A stretch of 64,000 nt of DNA. It comes from Pleurodeles waltl (taxonomy: Eukaryota; Chordata; Amphibia; Caudata; Salamandridae). Where the stretch lies: contig NC_090444.1 of the NCBI RefSeq assembly GCF_031143425.1, forward strand, positions 1,310,695,324 through 1,310,759,323. The letters are read 5' to 3'. Below the pieces are notes generated by a model. That model searched no databases and was not told the origin of the DNA. It was given only the letters and a program-made list of their open reading frames with translations. Shown here in pieces: positions 33,741 through 45,380 of the stretch. How positions within the stretch are numbered: position 1 is the first letter of the stretch; each line of letters begins with the position of its first letter. The translations under genes were made by a program, and so were the position numbers.

Positions 33741-34681
33741 TCACACCACCATGTAGAAGGAAACCAGGACAATCATCTCAACTTGACAACCACAGCAATG
33801 TGGGCAGTTGTATTCAACAATAAAATATAAAAATAAACTGTAAACAATACATGCCAATGGCAAGGCCAATGTCCAGAAATTCAGGACACAGTGTCCACAA
33901 ATCATGGCCCCAACTTGACTCCTGACAGAAAATAGGCCGCCATGTAATAGGGGCTTCAATGGGACAGGCAGGCACCTCAGTAGTGTGGGGGTGGAGGAGG
34001 TGGCTTTGATGTGGAAGGGGAATGTTTTGGTTTGGGCTTGGGATGGGTGACTTTGGCACTGGTAGGGGAGCAGGGGAAACACCGAAGGGGCACCCAAGAA
34101 ATGGGAGGTAGAAGGGCCTGAAAGGGACAGGGGGACATGGCGTTTGCGGGGAACACAGGTGGGAGAGGAGTAGGGAAGAGGTCAAGGGCGGCAAGGAAAA
34201 CTTTCTTAGGTACATGGGGTGGTCACATGATTGAGGGTTGTGAGTGGAGGTAGAGGGAGTGCTCATCTGACGTGCTGGTGTGCTGTACGTGGATGCTAGA
34301 ATGTGCAATGTGTGCATGTGTGTGGTGGGTGAATATTGGGTGGGTGGATGTGTGCATGTGCATTCATTGGAAGGAGGGGGTATAGATGCAGGGAGAGGGA
34401 ATGAGAGATGTGTGAGTGAATGTTGCGGTGGTGTGTGCTAGTGAGGTGGATTTGAGGTGGCATAGATGGTAGTCATGGAGAGTGCCGATGTGGTGTTTGG
34501 GGTGTGTGTCAGTGAGTCTGCTGTTGGGGTGAATGAGGGTATGACAGGAATGCTAGCAGGGCCAGTGTGTGATGATGCAGTGCTGGCAGGTATGAGTGGA
34601 GATGTGACTGTAGGGGAGGAGGTGGAGGGGAAAGTGTCTGTTGTTGTGTCTGAACATGTGTGTTGTGTGTGCATGCCTGTG

Positions 34682-37600
34682 TTAACGTTTGTGATGCCTA
34701 TGACTGTCTTTGCGCACCTTGTCTGTTGTAGTGGGTGTATGCTGGTCTGCAGGTGTGCTTTGGATGGGTATAGGGAGAGGGGTTATGGATTGGGAACAGG
34801 TAGCTGGAGGGGGGACAGAAGATGAAGGGACACTGGCTGCTGTCAACGAGGAGGCCAGAGCCTGAAATGATCTCTGCAGGCCAGACAAGGCGCTGTGAAT
34901 GCCTTCCAGGAACGCATTGGACTGCTGCATCTGGGATGCCAGTGCCTGGATGGCGTTCACAATGGTTGTCTACCCAACAGAGATGGACCTCAGGAGGTCA
35001 ATAGCCTTCTCTTTGAGGGCAGCAGGGCTGACTGGGGCAGGGGAAGAGGTGCCTGCAATGAAGGAGACGCCCACCTTCATGGGTGAGTGGACACGGTCAA
35101 GTGGGTGGGGTGCGACAAGGAGGGGGGTGTTGGTAAGGGGAGGCGGACAAGGGTGGTGCTGGGGTGGTTCCAGATGGGTCCACCACCTCCAGGGAGTTGC
35201 CATCGGAGGAGAAATCTATATCAGATGAGTTGGCTGCTCCAGTCTCCCCTGTGGTGCTCCCCTCGCCCTCCGTCCCACTAGTCCCCTCGGCTTTGCTGGT
35301 GCCAGCCTCCTGGGTCCCATGGGCTGCTGCATCCCCACTCGCCGGTGCCCTTCCTCCTTAGCCAGATGATGCTAATGCACACATAGACAGATTGGAGATA
35401 GAAGGAGGGTGGGAGAAACAGAAAGGGAGAAAATGGTGATAACCCACACATCCACTTCACATACAAACAATACATATTACAGCCCATGCCAGGCAATCAA
35501 GAGACCATTTTGCAATTAATTACAATTGAGTCATGCAAGCGATACCCAAACTCATCAGCGACCACCACAACCCTGAAGCCTGAACACTTGAATGAAGACC
35601 ACTACATGCCTATCAACTGGCTAAATGACCTATCCAACAATACAGCCGAGGAACATACCCAACCACATGTCAACCATTATGGGATGATACAAATCTGAGC
35701 TCAGAGGGACTAAGCACACTAACTAACTATCAGGAATGTGTGAAGTACATGTGGTACAGAGGTACATTAATGTAGCAAGTGAAGCAATTGCAATGTTCAC
35801 ATAACATGCCTGTCATTACCCATATACAGTACCAATACGACCACCTTGTACTACTACAGTACATGCAGAGATGGAGGATGCAGCCAGTGACATGATAGCA
35901 TACTTGAGCGGCCTATACGTACAGGTGAACGTGTGTCACAGTACCATGACTTCTTTTCCTGCATGGCTCAACATAGATAACATGTCACACTCCTACATGA
36001 CTGGTGTGACAACCAGGACTGTACATTCCCTAAATCTCATCTCACCACGTAAATTCCAAGTCCAGTGAGGGTCTGTAAGGAAATGCCTCCTTGGCATGGA
36101 TACCCCCTAACTTTTTGCCTTGGCTGATGCTAAGTTTTGATTTTGAAAGTGTGCTGGGACCCTGCTAACCAGGCCCCAGCACCAGTGTTCTTTCCCTAGA
36201 CTGTACCTTTGCTTCCACAATTGGCACAGCCCTGGCACTCAGGTAAGTCCCTTGTAACTGGTACTCCTGGTACCAAGGGCCCTGATGCCAGGAAAGGTCT
36301 CTAAGGCCTGCAGCATGTCTTATGCCACCCTGGGGACCCCTCACTCAGCACATGCACACTGCCTCACAGCTTTTGTGTGCTGGTGGGGAGAAAATGACTA
36401 AGTCAACATGACACTCCCCTTAGAGTGCCATGCCAACCTCACAATGCCTGTGGCATAGGTAAGTCACCCCTCTAGCAGGCCTTATAGCCCTAAGGCAGGG
36501 TGCACTATACCACAGGTGAGGGCATATGTGCCTGAGCACTATGCCCCTACAGTGTCTAAGCAAAACCTTAGACATTGTAAGTGCAGGGTAGCCATAAGAG
36601 TATATGGTCTGGGAGTTTGTCAAACTTGAACTCCACAGTTCCCTAATGGCTACACTGAAATCTGGGAAGTTTGGTATCAAACTTCTCAGCACAATAAATG
36701 CACACTGATGCCAGTGTGCAATTTTTTGTAACATGCACCCAGAAGGCATCTTAGAGATGCCCCCTGAATACCAATCCAACTTCTACTGTAGGCTGACCAG
36801 TTCCTGCCAACCTGCCACAAACCAGACAAGTTGCTGGCCACATGGGGAGAGCACCTTTGTCACTCTGTGGCTAGGAACAATACCTGTACTGGGTGGAGGT
36901 GCTTCACACCTCCCCCTGCAGGAACTGTAACACCTGGCGGTGAGCCTCAAAAGCTCACCCCTTTTGTTACAGTGCCCCAGGGCATCCCAGCTAGTGGAGA
37001 TGCCAGCCCCTACGGCCACTGTCCCCACTTTTGGTGGCAAGGCTGGAGGAGATAATGAGAAAAACAAGGAGGAGTCACCCACCAGTCAGGACAGCCCCTA
37101 AAGTGTCCTGAGCTGAGGTGTCCTCTGCCTTTAGAAATCCTCCATATTAGTTTTGGAGGATTCCCCTAATATGATTAGGGATGTGACTCCCTCCCCACTG
37201 GGAGGAGGCACAAAGAGGGTGTAGCCACCCTCCAGGACAGTAGCCATTGGCTACTGCCCTCCCAGACCTAAACACACCCCTGAATTTAGTATTTAGGGGC
37301 ACCCAGGAACCCAGGAAATCAGATTCCTGCAACCTGAAGAAACAAAAAGGACTGCTGACCTACAAGCCTGCAGAGAAGACGGAAGACGACAACTGCTTTG
37401 GCCCCAGCCCTACCGGCCTGTCTCCTGACTCGAAAACCTGCAACCAGCGATGCATCCGACAGGGACCAGTGACCTCTGAAGCCTCAGAGACTGCCCTGGA
37501 CTAAAGGACCAAGAATCTCCCGTGAGCAGCGGCTCTGCTCAACAACAGCAACTTCTTTGCAACAAAGAAGCAACTTTTAAAGAACTCACGTTTCCCGCCG

Positions 37601-39415
37601 GAAGCGTGAGAGTTTACACTCTGCACCTGACGCCCCCGGCTCGAGATCCAGAGAACAAGCACCACAGGGAGGGCTCCCTGGCGACTGCGACCCCGTGAGA
37701 AGCCCGAGACAACCCCCCTGGACCCACACAACGACACCTGCAGAGAGAATCCAGAGGCTCCCTCTGACCGCGACTGCCTGTAACAAGGGACCCAACGCCT
37801 GGAACCAGCACTGCACCCGCAGCCCCCAGGACCTGAAGGAACCGAACCTCAGTGCGGGAGTGACCCCCAGGCGACCCTCTGCCTAGCCCAGGTGGTGGCT
37901 GTCCCGAGAAGCCCCCCCTGTGCCTGCCTGCACCACTAGAGTGACCCCCAGGTCCCTCCATTGTTTCCTATCTAAAACCCGACGCCTGATTTGCACACTG
38001 CACCCGGCAGCGCCTGTGCCTCTGTGGGTATGTTTTGTGTGCCTACTTGTGTCCCCCCCAGTGCTTTACAAACCCCCCTGGTCTGCCCCCGAGGACGCGG
38101 GTACTTACCTGCTGGCAGACTGGAACTGGAGCACCCCTGTTCTCCATGGGCGCCTATGTGTTTTGGGCACCTCTTTGACCTCTGCACCTGACTAGCCCTG
38201 AGCTGCTGGTGTGGTAACTTTGGGGTTGCCTTGAACCCCCAACGGTGGGCTGCCTATGCCCAGGAACTGAGACTTGTAAGTGTCTTGATTACCTCACAAT
38301 CTAACCATTTCTTACCTCCCCCAGGAACTGTTGATGTATGCACTGTGTCCACTTTCAAAATAGCTTATTGCCATTTTAACAAAGAGGACTGTATTTGATA
38401 TTGCTTTTATTCAAAGTTCCTAACTTACCTGTGTGGAGTACCTTGCATTTTATTTATTTCCTCTAAATCTTGAACCTGTGGTTCTTAAAATAAACTAAGA
38501 AAATATATTTTTCTATATAAAAACCTATTGGCCTGGAGTAAGTCTTTGAGTGTGTGTACCTCATTTATTGCCTGTGTGTGTGTACAACAAATGCTTAATA
38601 CTACCCTCGGATAAGCCTACTGCTCGACCACACGACCACAAAATAGAGCATTAGAATTATCTTATTTTGCCACTATCTGACCTCTAAGGGGAACCCTTGG
38701 ACTCTGTGCACACTATTTCTTAATTTGAAATAGTATATACAGAGCCAACTTCCTACAGGGTCAAAGTACACAACCATGCAGAAGTCACCTAATAGTCAAC
38801 ACGTACCCCCTTGTGGCTGCTGTGCTGCCTTCAAGCACCGATCCAACTCTGGGTCGGCCACCGCCAGTATGCGGGCCATTAGGGGGGTCTGGGTCTGACA
38901 GGGACCCCTCCCACATTGGGAGGCCGTCCCCAGCTGGGCCGCTGTGGTCTTCTGGGCTCAGCGTCTCAGGTCCTCCCACCGCTTCCTGCAGTGGGTGCTC
39001 TGCCGGCTATGGACTACCAGGGTCCACACTTCCGTTTAGATGGCTCTCCATAACCCTTTTTTCTGGTGGGCACTGACCTGCATGGGAAACATTCCGAAAA
39101 TGGGGGACATGATGTAAATAATACCCATACAGCTGTAACCTTTGGCAACACACAACAAACAGACCATGCACACTGCCAATATCCCACACATATCATGTGC
39201 ATGCAAAACACCTGATCAGTCATGACATGTCAATGTGCACACACATATATCATCAAACACCACCTGACATGTGGAACAAGGAACGTTGTACTGACCTGTT
39301 GCCCTGGAGCACCGTACAACCGCCATACAGGGGTAGGTCACCTTCCACCAGTTTCTCCAGTTCCTCTGCAGTAAAGGCTGGGGCCCTATCCCCTGCAGTG
39401 CATGCCATTGTTGCT
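34682..39415 (-). pseudogene. Myb-B, element C (3 exons, intron 2 holds a solo LTR)
   Basis: Read on the minus strand, exon 1 (about 39415-39295) starts at an ATG and encodes FTAEELEKLVEGDLPLYGG and on to a donor. Exon 2 (about 39070-38805) keeps RKRWEDLRR, AAQLGTASQCGRGP, RILAVADPELDR and AQQPQGG with one TGA after RR. Exon 3 lies beyond the solo LTR (about 35370-34682): a Gly/Ser/Glu-rich start close to element A exon 3 (TEGEGSTTGE, SSDGNSLEV), then VGVSFIAGTSSP, and a C-terminal helical segment (NAIQALASQMQQSNAFLEGI). It ends with a basic His/Arg tail at 34682. This copy shows the full C-terminus that element A lacks. Stop and frame differences make it inactive. Confidence 0.65.
36074..38757 (+). 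mobile_element. Solo LTR, 2684 bp, gypsy-type
   Basis: It starts TGTAAGGAAATGCCTCC, ends CCAACTTCCTACA, and is flanked by GGGTC at 36069-36073 and 38758-38762. AATAAA at 38489-38494 fits an LTR polyadenylation signal. Size and TGTA...TACA ends resemble the LTRs at 13965 and 20041, but the sequence differs. Open frames inside (for example near 37600-37960) show no recognisable domain. Confidence 0.88.
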
Positions 39416-39982
39416 CCAAGATACAGGACGCAGCAGCACATGAAGTGGAGGTCTGTCGTGCACGAATGCCAGGAGTCAAGTGAGCTGGCCCATACCAAAT
39501 GGTCGTTTTAACTGCAGCGGTCACCGCTGGTGGTGATCGTCATTGGTCCCAGTCTCCCATAGACATCAATGTTAACCAATGAGGAGTTGCACAGCAGTTC
39601 AGACTGCCTTCTGCCATGATGACTTCCGCCGGCAGAACAAGGTCACTTCCAGCTGTCCAGTGCATGCCGGACAGGTGGATGCCATATTAGTCTGTAACAT
39701 TACTGTCCTGGGTACACACTGCGTAATTACCTGCATGTTTTCACAAATAGATACATTAGGTCACACATTGTGGATAATGACACATGTAGTGAGTGTCTAC
39801 ATCACCACACTTGTCACTACAGTTGTCAGCATATATGACCCGTATAGTGAAACACATGGAAGGTGTACGTCCATTGTCACAGGGATTATGTGCCATCGTC
39901 TGGTTAGGAATGAAGTGTGGAGTAATGTGTCCTCCCACAACTTGACAGCCAACTTGCATGAACAAAACTTTGTGACTGTTGT
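39416..39982. promoter_or_regulatory. Divergent intergenic region Myb-B / HARBI1, element C
   Basis: This is the third instance of the divergent spacer. In reverse complement, TCACTTGACTCCTGGC precedes Myb-B exon 1. The left breakpoint of the tandem duplication lies inside, at 39897. Confidence 0.4.
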
Positions 39983-40947
39983 ATGTCATACTTGGTTCCC
40001 TACATTGTGAGAGATTCCAATGGAGTGATGAGGAATGCACCAGTTTACCTGCCAATCACAGATCTTGATACCATGGAAGAGCGCCACATCATCCTAACCT
40101 ATCGACGGAACCATTTGTGCATCAGGGAACTGGTCGCCCAGTTGAAGCCAGACCTCTTGCCTGGTTTGAGAAATCAGCATGCCATTTCTCCAACAGTCCA
40201 GGTGTTGTCAGTCCAGCATTTTTTGGCGAGTGGCTCTTTTCACATGTATTTGGGGCCATTCATGGGACTCACATCGCTTTGGTACCTCCAAGGACCAATG
40301 AACAGGTCTACAGAAACCAGAAGAGTAGGTATTCACTCACAGTACAAGTGGTGTGTCTTGCAGACAAGTACATAACACATGTAAATGCAAAATTCCCAGG
40401 ATCAGTACATGATTCCTACATGCTGAGGAACAGCAGTGTCCCTGCAATGATATCACAGCTAAAGGGAGAAAGGGCCTAGCTCATAGATATGTGTACTGCT
40501 CTCCTTGTCAGATGTTTGTACCCCTCCAAACACAGACAGCACTCTGCCTAGCACTGTTAGCTATAGTCATGTTCCCTTTTCCACACAGGTGACTCCTGAT
40601 ACCCCAATCTGCCATGGCTCCTGACACCTGTGAGACTTTCAACTACAGGAGGGGAGAACAGGTACAATGAGGCACATGGCTGGGCGAGGCGAGTGACTGA
40701 GTGGACCTTCGGTCTCTTCAAAGCCAGATTTTGTTGCCTCCATGTGTCTGGCGGTGCCCTACTGTACCGACCAGGGAAAGTCTGCAAGATCATTGTTGCA
40801 TGCTCCATGCTCCATAATCTGGCCCTTAGAAGGCACATTGCACTGTTGGAGGAGGGGGACATTGATGCTGGAGCAGTGTTTGAGGCCGGTGACTCTGATG
40901 CTGAGGGGAGGCAGATGAGGATGAGTCACAAGACAAGACTGACATGA
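39983..40947 (+). pseudogene. HARBI1-like: HARBI1-like DDE transposase, element C, unit 1
   Basis: It opens with DLDTMEERHIILTYRRNHLC and the helical N-terminal region. A 158 bp deletion (joined at 40241) then removes the segment up to just before the first nuclease strand. The core reads GAIHGTHIALVPPRTNEQVY, where the first catalytic Asp is His, followed by KFPGSVHDSYMLRNSS with the second Asp. A TAG after KGERA (near 40478) is specific to this copy. The last exon (about 40590-40947) keeps RVTEWTFGLFKARF with the Glu and ends GRQMRMSHKTRLT. The enzyme is inactive. Confidence 0.85.
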
Positions 40948-41499
40948 TTCGTCACTACTTTCAATGATGTACAGGTATGTGTGAATTGCATGTCATCTGC
41001 ACATGGAAGATGTATTGCTGAAACCAATCTGTAGCCAGTATTTGCATGCATCAAGGTGTGTGTGGGGACAACAGCATTCCATCTTGGTTTCTGACCCTGA
41101 AAGGCAGGTGACTTACCATAAGGGGTAGTGGAAATGCACTGCTGCTAAGGACATGTGTGGAATGCGAGTGCCACTGCAGTACAGCCTTATAGTTGTATCA
41201 AAGATTTAGGGTCCTCAGTCTGCCTGCTTGGGGAAATGTTAGGGGGACTCGTAAGTCTTGTCATGGGGCATAGGCATGTCATGCTGCATTGTCAGCTGCT
41301 GTGTGGCAAGTACCTGTTCCTTACTACTCAGGTAGGTGAACAATAGAGGATGTTACCTATGTTACATCTTTCCTGTCCCACACGTGTGTGAGTGCCTATG
41401 CAGGCCCTTACATATATGGTATCATGACTGCTGGGCCAGTCATCCTGTGTATGTGTTCAAATGCTGATTGTGCCTGATTCCATTTCATTTTCCCTCTTC
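40948..41499. other. HARBI1 3' flank, unit 1
   Basis: Non-coding sequence of element C up to the provirus. It matches 56879-57430 in unit 2. Before the provirus it was continuous with 53308 onward. Confidence 0.55.
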
Positions 41500-42192
41500 A
41501 GGTTGTTGTGTAGCCATTTTAATTTTTGCTCCATGCACGTTATTGTAGCACACTGACCTGCCACTGTGCCCTTTAACCTACATATATTTTATTCAGCTTT
41601 GTTTATTATTTTAACAATAGCCACATAGATGTTTCTCTATCTAGCTGTTCTTGCTTAGGCCAGCACAACGTTTTCAAACAAGTCATTCTTGTTCACTCTG
41701 TGCATCCTTCAAGGCTGCAGTAAGATAGGTTGCCGTTGAACGTGGTAAAAGTTTTGTCTCTGGTATTCATAGAAAAATACACATCCTTACGTAGGGACAT
41801 TTTCTCAGAACATCTGCTGTTTTATTATAAAAACACTTCCCTGTCCCTTACATGTTGGAGGGAGATTCCAGCCAGAGGACCATGACTATATCCTGATTGC
41901 TGAACGCTTCGCTACAGCTGCTTATGCAGACTTCAGGCCTTTGCTCAGGTATGGGGGATGATGTCTTCTCAGGGGAACCTGAAGGGCAGAACTAGAGCTT
42001 AACATGCTGTGCTCTAATATGGTCTAGGCGTCAAGAATAGAGCATCCTTTGGTCTAGAACCCGTCCCCACTAGCGTTTCCATAGCAACCACTCACGATGC
42101 TCACATGATGTCACCAGTTATAATCCCTTCATGAGACTTGTACTTTTGCAAACATTATTGTTTTCAGTTCCACCGAGGTGGCAGCCATCTTT

Positions 42193-42226
42193 GGGTGTGG
42201 CCACTCTATAAATAGCAGCCACACCC
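42193..42226 (+). promoter_or_regulatory. TATA box inside inverted GGGTGTGGC / GCCACACCC, nested LTR
   Basis: The arms are 42193-42201 and 42218-42226, with TATAAATA at 42207-42214. The arrangement is shared with 30758-30791. A second palindrome CGAGTAGGTCGTACTCG lies near 42315. Confidence 0.7.
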
Positions 42227-42802
42227 TTCTAGGGTTGGTCACTATTCTGCACCCTGTCTTGGAGCTGGAGCGTTTCTGCTCCGCGTACTCTTTGCCACTC
42301 TTGGCAAAGATTTAACGAGTAGGTCGTACTCGTACAGGTAAGCCTTTATTTGGAAGTGTTCTTCGCTCGCCCTTCATTTGGAACACTTTGTGTCCTCGGT
42401 CTGTTGGAATCTTCAGGCGGCACGTGTCTCGCTGCTGTTTTCTGTTTTCCGGAATAGAGGGTGAGCGCTTTGTTTATTCATAGGCTTTTCCTTTGACACA
42501 GTATCAGCGGACAATGAGATTTATTGGTTTCTCAAGAGGCAAAAGTGAAACATTGTGTTTTTGTTTTATTTAATCTAAGCGCACAAACGATTCCTAACCT
42601 TTGCTTTATAATTATTGACAAGAGGTTATTGCTTTTCAACTGCAACTTTCGGCTACAGTTTTTTCTTTATCATTTCTAATGAAGGCCTTCCCGTTCTGGT
42701 TTTTAGCTTGTATTAAGGGAAATTAAGTCTTACGACATTCATAGAGTTTTTAGGGCTTAGGTTATTCTTTGTAAAAAGAAATCTCTATTTGGAAAAGTGA
42801 CA

Positions 42803-42804
42803 TA

Positions 42805-42840
<36 letters not shown>
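42803..42840. repeat. (AT)n microsatellite, unit 1
   Basis: It is a run of about 16 AT units; the same locus in unit 2 (58740-58756) is shorter, which is most of the local length difference. Confidence 0.85.
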
Positions 42841-42843
<3 letters not shown>

Positions 42844-43612
42844 ATTACTGTGGCATTGGAAAGAATTGGACTGTGATTGTTTGTTTTAATATTTAAACAT
42901 TTTCTCAATCGCACAATTTGATGATTATAATCATTGTTTAAGTTGAAGGATAGCAATTGAGTCATTACGTTTGTGTCTGCACTAATTTGTTATCTTTCTG
43001 ATCTCCCTCCTGCTGTTCCCTTCCTAAGTCGCTTCCCCTCACCTTGCTTCTTCTAGGCTCAGTGCTATTAAGGCATTCTAAGTTTGGTGCTGCCAGGAGG
43101 TGGGCAATCTTGTTCAGCAACCCGCAGATTCCGAGGAAAGTGTGATCACGACACTAGGTAGGAATTAGCCTACTTGACTCTAGTGACCATATGGTAGCAA
43201 TTTTTCTATGCTTTACTCTCCTTGTCACAATTTTAATTCTGTCAAGCTTTATCGTCCTGGTTATTGCAGTACATGTTTTAATATCTAAGATGCAGTCGCT
43301 TCATTAAAACCTTATTGAAACATATACTGCCTCTGTTTGTCATTTGTATATGTGAGACTAATGTAACTGAGAGAAACGGATGAGATCTGAGTAACCACGA
43401 TTTCCTTGAGGAGTCAATTGTGTCATGCGCTCGGCTGCCCAATCTTCCTTGCTCTTTGGTAAAGATGAAGCACTGCTAGTTAGCCGGAGCAAAACCCGGA
43501 TTGGGGCAACAGGTGTCACAAGTAGTGGGTTAAGACTCAGTCTCCCACACCGCAGGCGATTCTGCAGCTCAAATCCAGTAGTCTTGTGAGAATAATGAGA
43601 GCCTACGCGACA

Positions 43613-43631
43613 TGGAGCCACCAATGTTTGG
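43613..43631 (+). promoter_or_regulatory. Primer-binding site region, unit 1
   Basis: TGGAGCCACCAATGTTTGG follows the LTR end directly. It starts TGG as primer sites do and loosely resembles a site for a lysine tRNA with two extra bases. The match is weak. Confidence 0.4.
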
Positions 43632-43844
43632 TCAGGCTCTAATTTTCGGATCCTCCCGAGTATCTCTTTCTCACTATATACAAAGACACCTCAGTACTGT
43701 ATACGGAGACATCTGTGGTATTGAGGATTTCCTCCTCAGCTAAGTAGGGAATACCTAACCAACGCTGTAGGTTGTTCAAGCTTGAACTCTAAAAGGATAA
43801 TGCCCTTTTGGTGTGCTTATCTCTGAACAAATTTACCATTTTAT

Positions 43845-45150
43845 ATGGTGAATCCACAACAGGTAGAAATTGCAGTCAATATGAGACCACCCCTTACTGC
43901 ACATTTATTGGCACATGACCTAATGGCCCAGGGGAGTCCAGTCACATTCCTTGTTGACTCGCATGCAGCTTATAGACAGAACTTTTTTATTCTTGGGTCG
44001 CATTTCCAACAGTTGATGGGAACACAAATACATTTCATAACTATATACCTGTAAAAGTACCTGCACAATACAGAGCATATGCATATCTAGAAATACCTCT
44101 ATCTTATCAAGAACATAATAATTGGCTTGATGGCGCCCTACCCACACGATTTTGCACATTAGGTTAGGTCCTCTAAGTAATGATGGTTCTACCTGGCCTT
44201 TACTGGCCACTTATACACCACACCCGGCTGCAGCGAACCTAACGGTAGCTGAAGTCCGTCGCTTATATGCTGACCTGATGGCAATATACAGGCGATTAGT
44301 ACAGTTTATAATGCAAACATTAAACACAAACCCAGCACGTGCTGCTCTGGCACAACCACATACAGTAATGCCAGGCATTAACCCTGCAACTGTACATTCT
44401 ATCATGGGTAAAGTACCCGCCAAACTAGAAGAAATTCCGTTTTGGTTAGCTCAAAAAATAAATGCGCTGGAGGCAGTATTTCCCCATACGGGACCTCAGG
44501 ATAAACACAGAATACTAACTATGTGCTTGCCATTTGGGATGGTTCCTACAGTAGATAACTGTAATACATGGGGCACTGTAGTTGCCATGCTCTATACTAC
44601 TGCACACAGTACACCAACACTTGACAATTTACCAGAAGTGCTGAAACAAATTCAAGATGAATATGGGGCTGCCTCAGCCCTGGACTTGGGGATGCAATTA
44701 ATGGGCAACTTTGCCACGGTATCCTCAATTATATTAAGTAACTTTAAAGGGGAAGATGTTGCATTAGCAGTGCGCATGCGGCTCCGGGACGTTCTTCCAC
44801 AAGATCAAGAACGCAAGCTGCCAAAGATTATCGCGTAGACCTACTCTAGTACTGGTCATGATAGTCTGGGGTCCAGACCAACAAAACCACAATTTCAAGG
44901 TAAATCTAATAAAGATGTTACCAAGCAAGCTCCTGAGGGTAATAAGAAATGCTGTGATAAAAAACAACAAACTCCTAAAAAGGAAAGGGGAGAATCTCCG
45001 CACACAGAGACCCCACAGAATAGATATAATCTCAGAAATAGAGATAATATAAAAACGCTTGACAGATATCAATATACTGATACACGCCAATCTCGTTCCT
45101 TTCAGGACTCATCGGAAAAACGCAATGAGAGAGTTGGGCAGTCAGAGTGA
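43845..45150 (+). pseudogene. gag: Foamy-like gag, unit 1
   Basis: Gag builds the capsid and packages RNA. An N-terminal piece is open at 43845-44054. After stops and a shift, a long capsid-like frame runs 44152-44838 (228 codons), helical and Ala/Leu-rich, with PFGMVPTVDNCNTWGTVVAM and a conserved-looking SALDLGMQLMGNF stretch. After a stop at 44836 a Lys/Gln/Arg/Asn-rich segment continues in another frame (NRYNLRNRDNIKTLDRYQYT) to a stop at 45150. No zinc knuckle is seen, unlike most orthoretroviral gags but as in spumaviruses. Unit 2 carries the same breaks, so the decay predates the duplication. Confidence 0.7.
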
Positions 45151-45162
45151 AGAACTGAGTAC

Positions 45163-45380
45163 GTGAAACCGAGACAGGAATCACAATGCTCAACAGAAGT
45201 TTATGTTAAAAAGGAAGAGAAACTTCCCCAAGAAAAACCCTAATTCAAAAAGAAAAAGGTGGCAGCAGCTGCAGTTCGACATGCCACTCAAGAAGATGCT
45301 CTCTTGAAGAACAAGGAGTGGGCACTAGCGCTACTAGACAGTGCGGCAGAGGTCACAATAGTTCACCGGAATCTTTAGAG
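45163..45380 (+). pseudogene. pro: Foamy-like pol, protease region, unit 1
   Basis: A Lys-rich leader is followed by LALLDSAAEVTIV, a retropepsin active-site region with Asp codon at 45337-45339. The usual small residues after Asp (Ser/Thr-Gly) are Ser-Ala, an uncommon change also present in unit 2. A TAA at 45241-45243 is specific to unit 1, where unit 2 has Gln. The frame ends at a TAG after ten or so further residues in both units. Confidence 0.65.

Larger units (their letters stand above)
42029..43153 (+). mobile_element. Solo LTR (family X) nested in the 5' LTR, unit 1
   Basis: It runs from CGTCAAGAATAG (TGTCAAG in unit 2) to GTGATCACGACA, flanked by CTAGG at 42024-42028 and 43154-43158. 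The 3' LTR has no insert at the matching place. It carries TATAAATA at 42207-42214. Confidence 0.88.
41504..43612 (+). repeat. 5' LTR of provirus, unit 1 (2109 bp, with nested LTR)
   Basis: It starts TGTTGTGTAGCC and ends GCCTACGCGACA. It equals the 977 bp 3' LTR plus a 1125 bp nested LTR and its 5 bp duplication. A TATAAAA at 41826-41832 may be the retroviral core promoter. Confidence 0.9.

Noticed and set aside
33120..33770. Cys/Val-rich minus-strand frames in the CA-rich tract
   Set aside because: Antisense of simple repeat; no conserved motif.
37600..37961. Gly/Arg-rich frames in the 36074-38757 LTR
   Set aside because: GC-rich LTR sequence open in several phases; no domain or start context.
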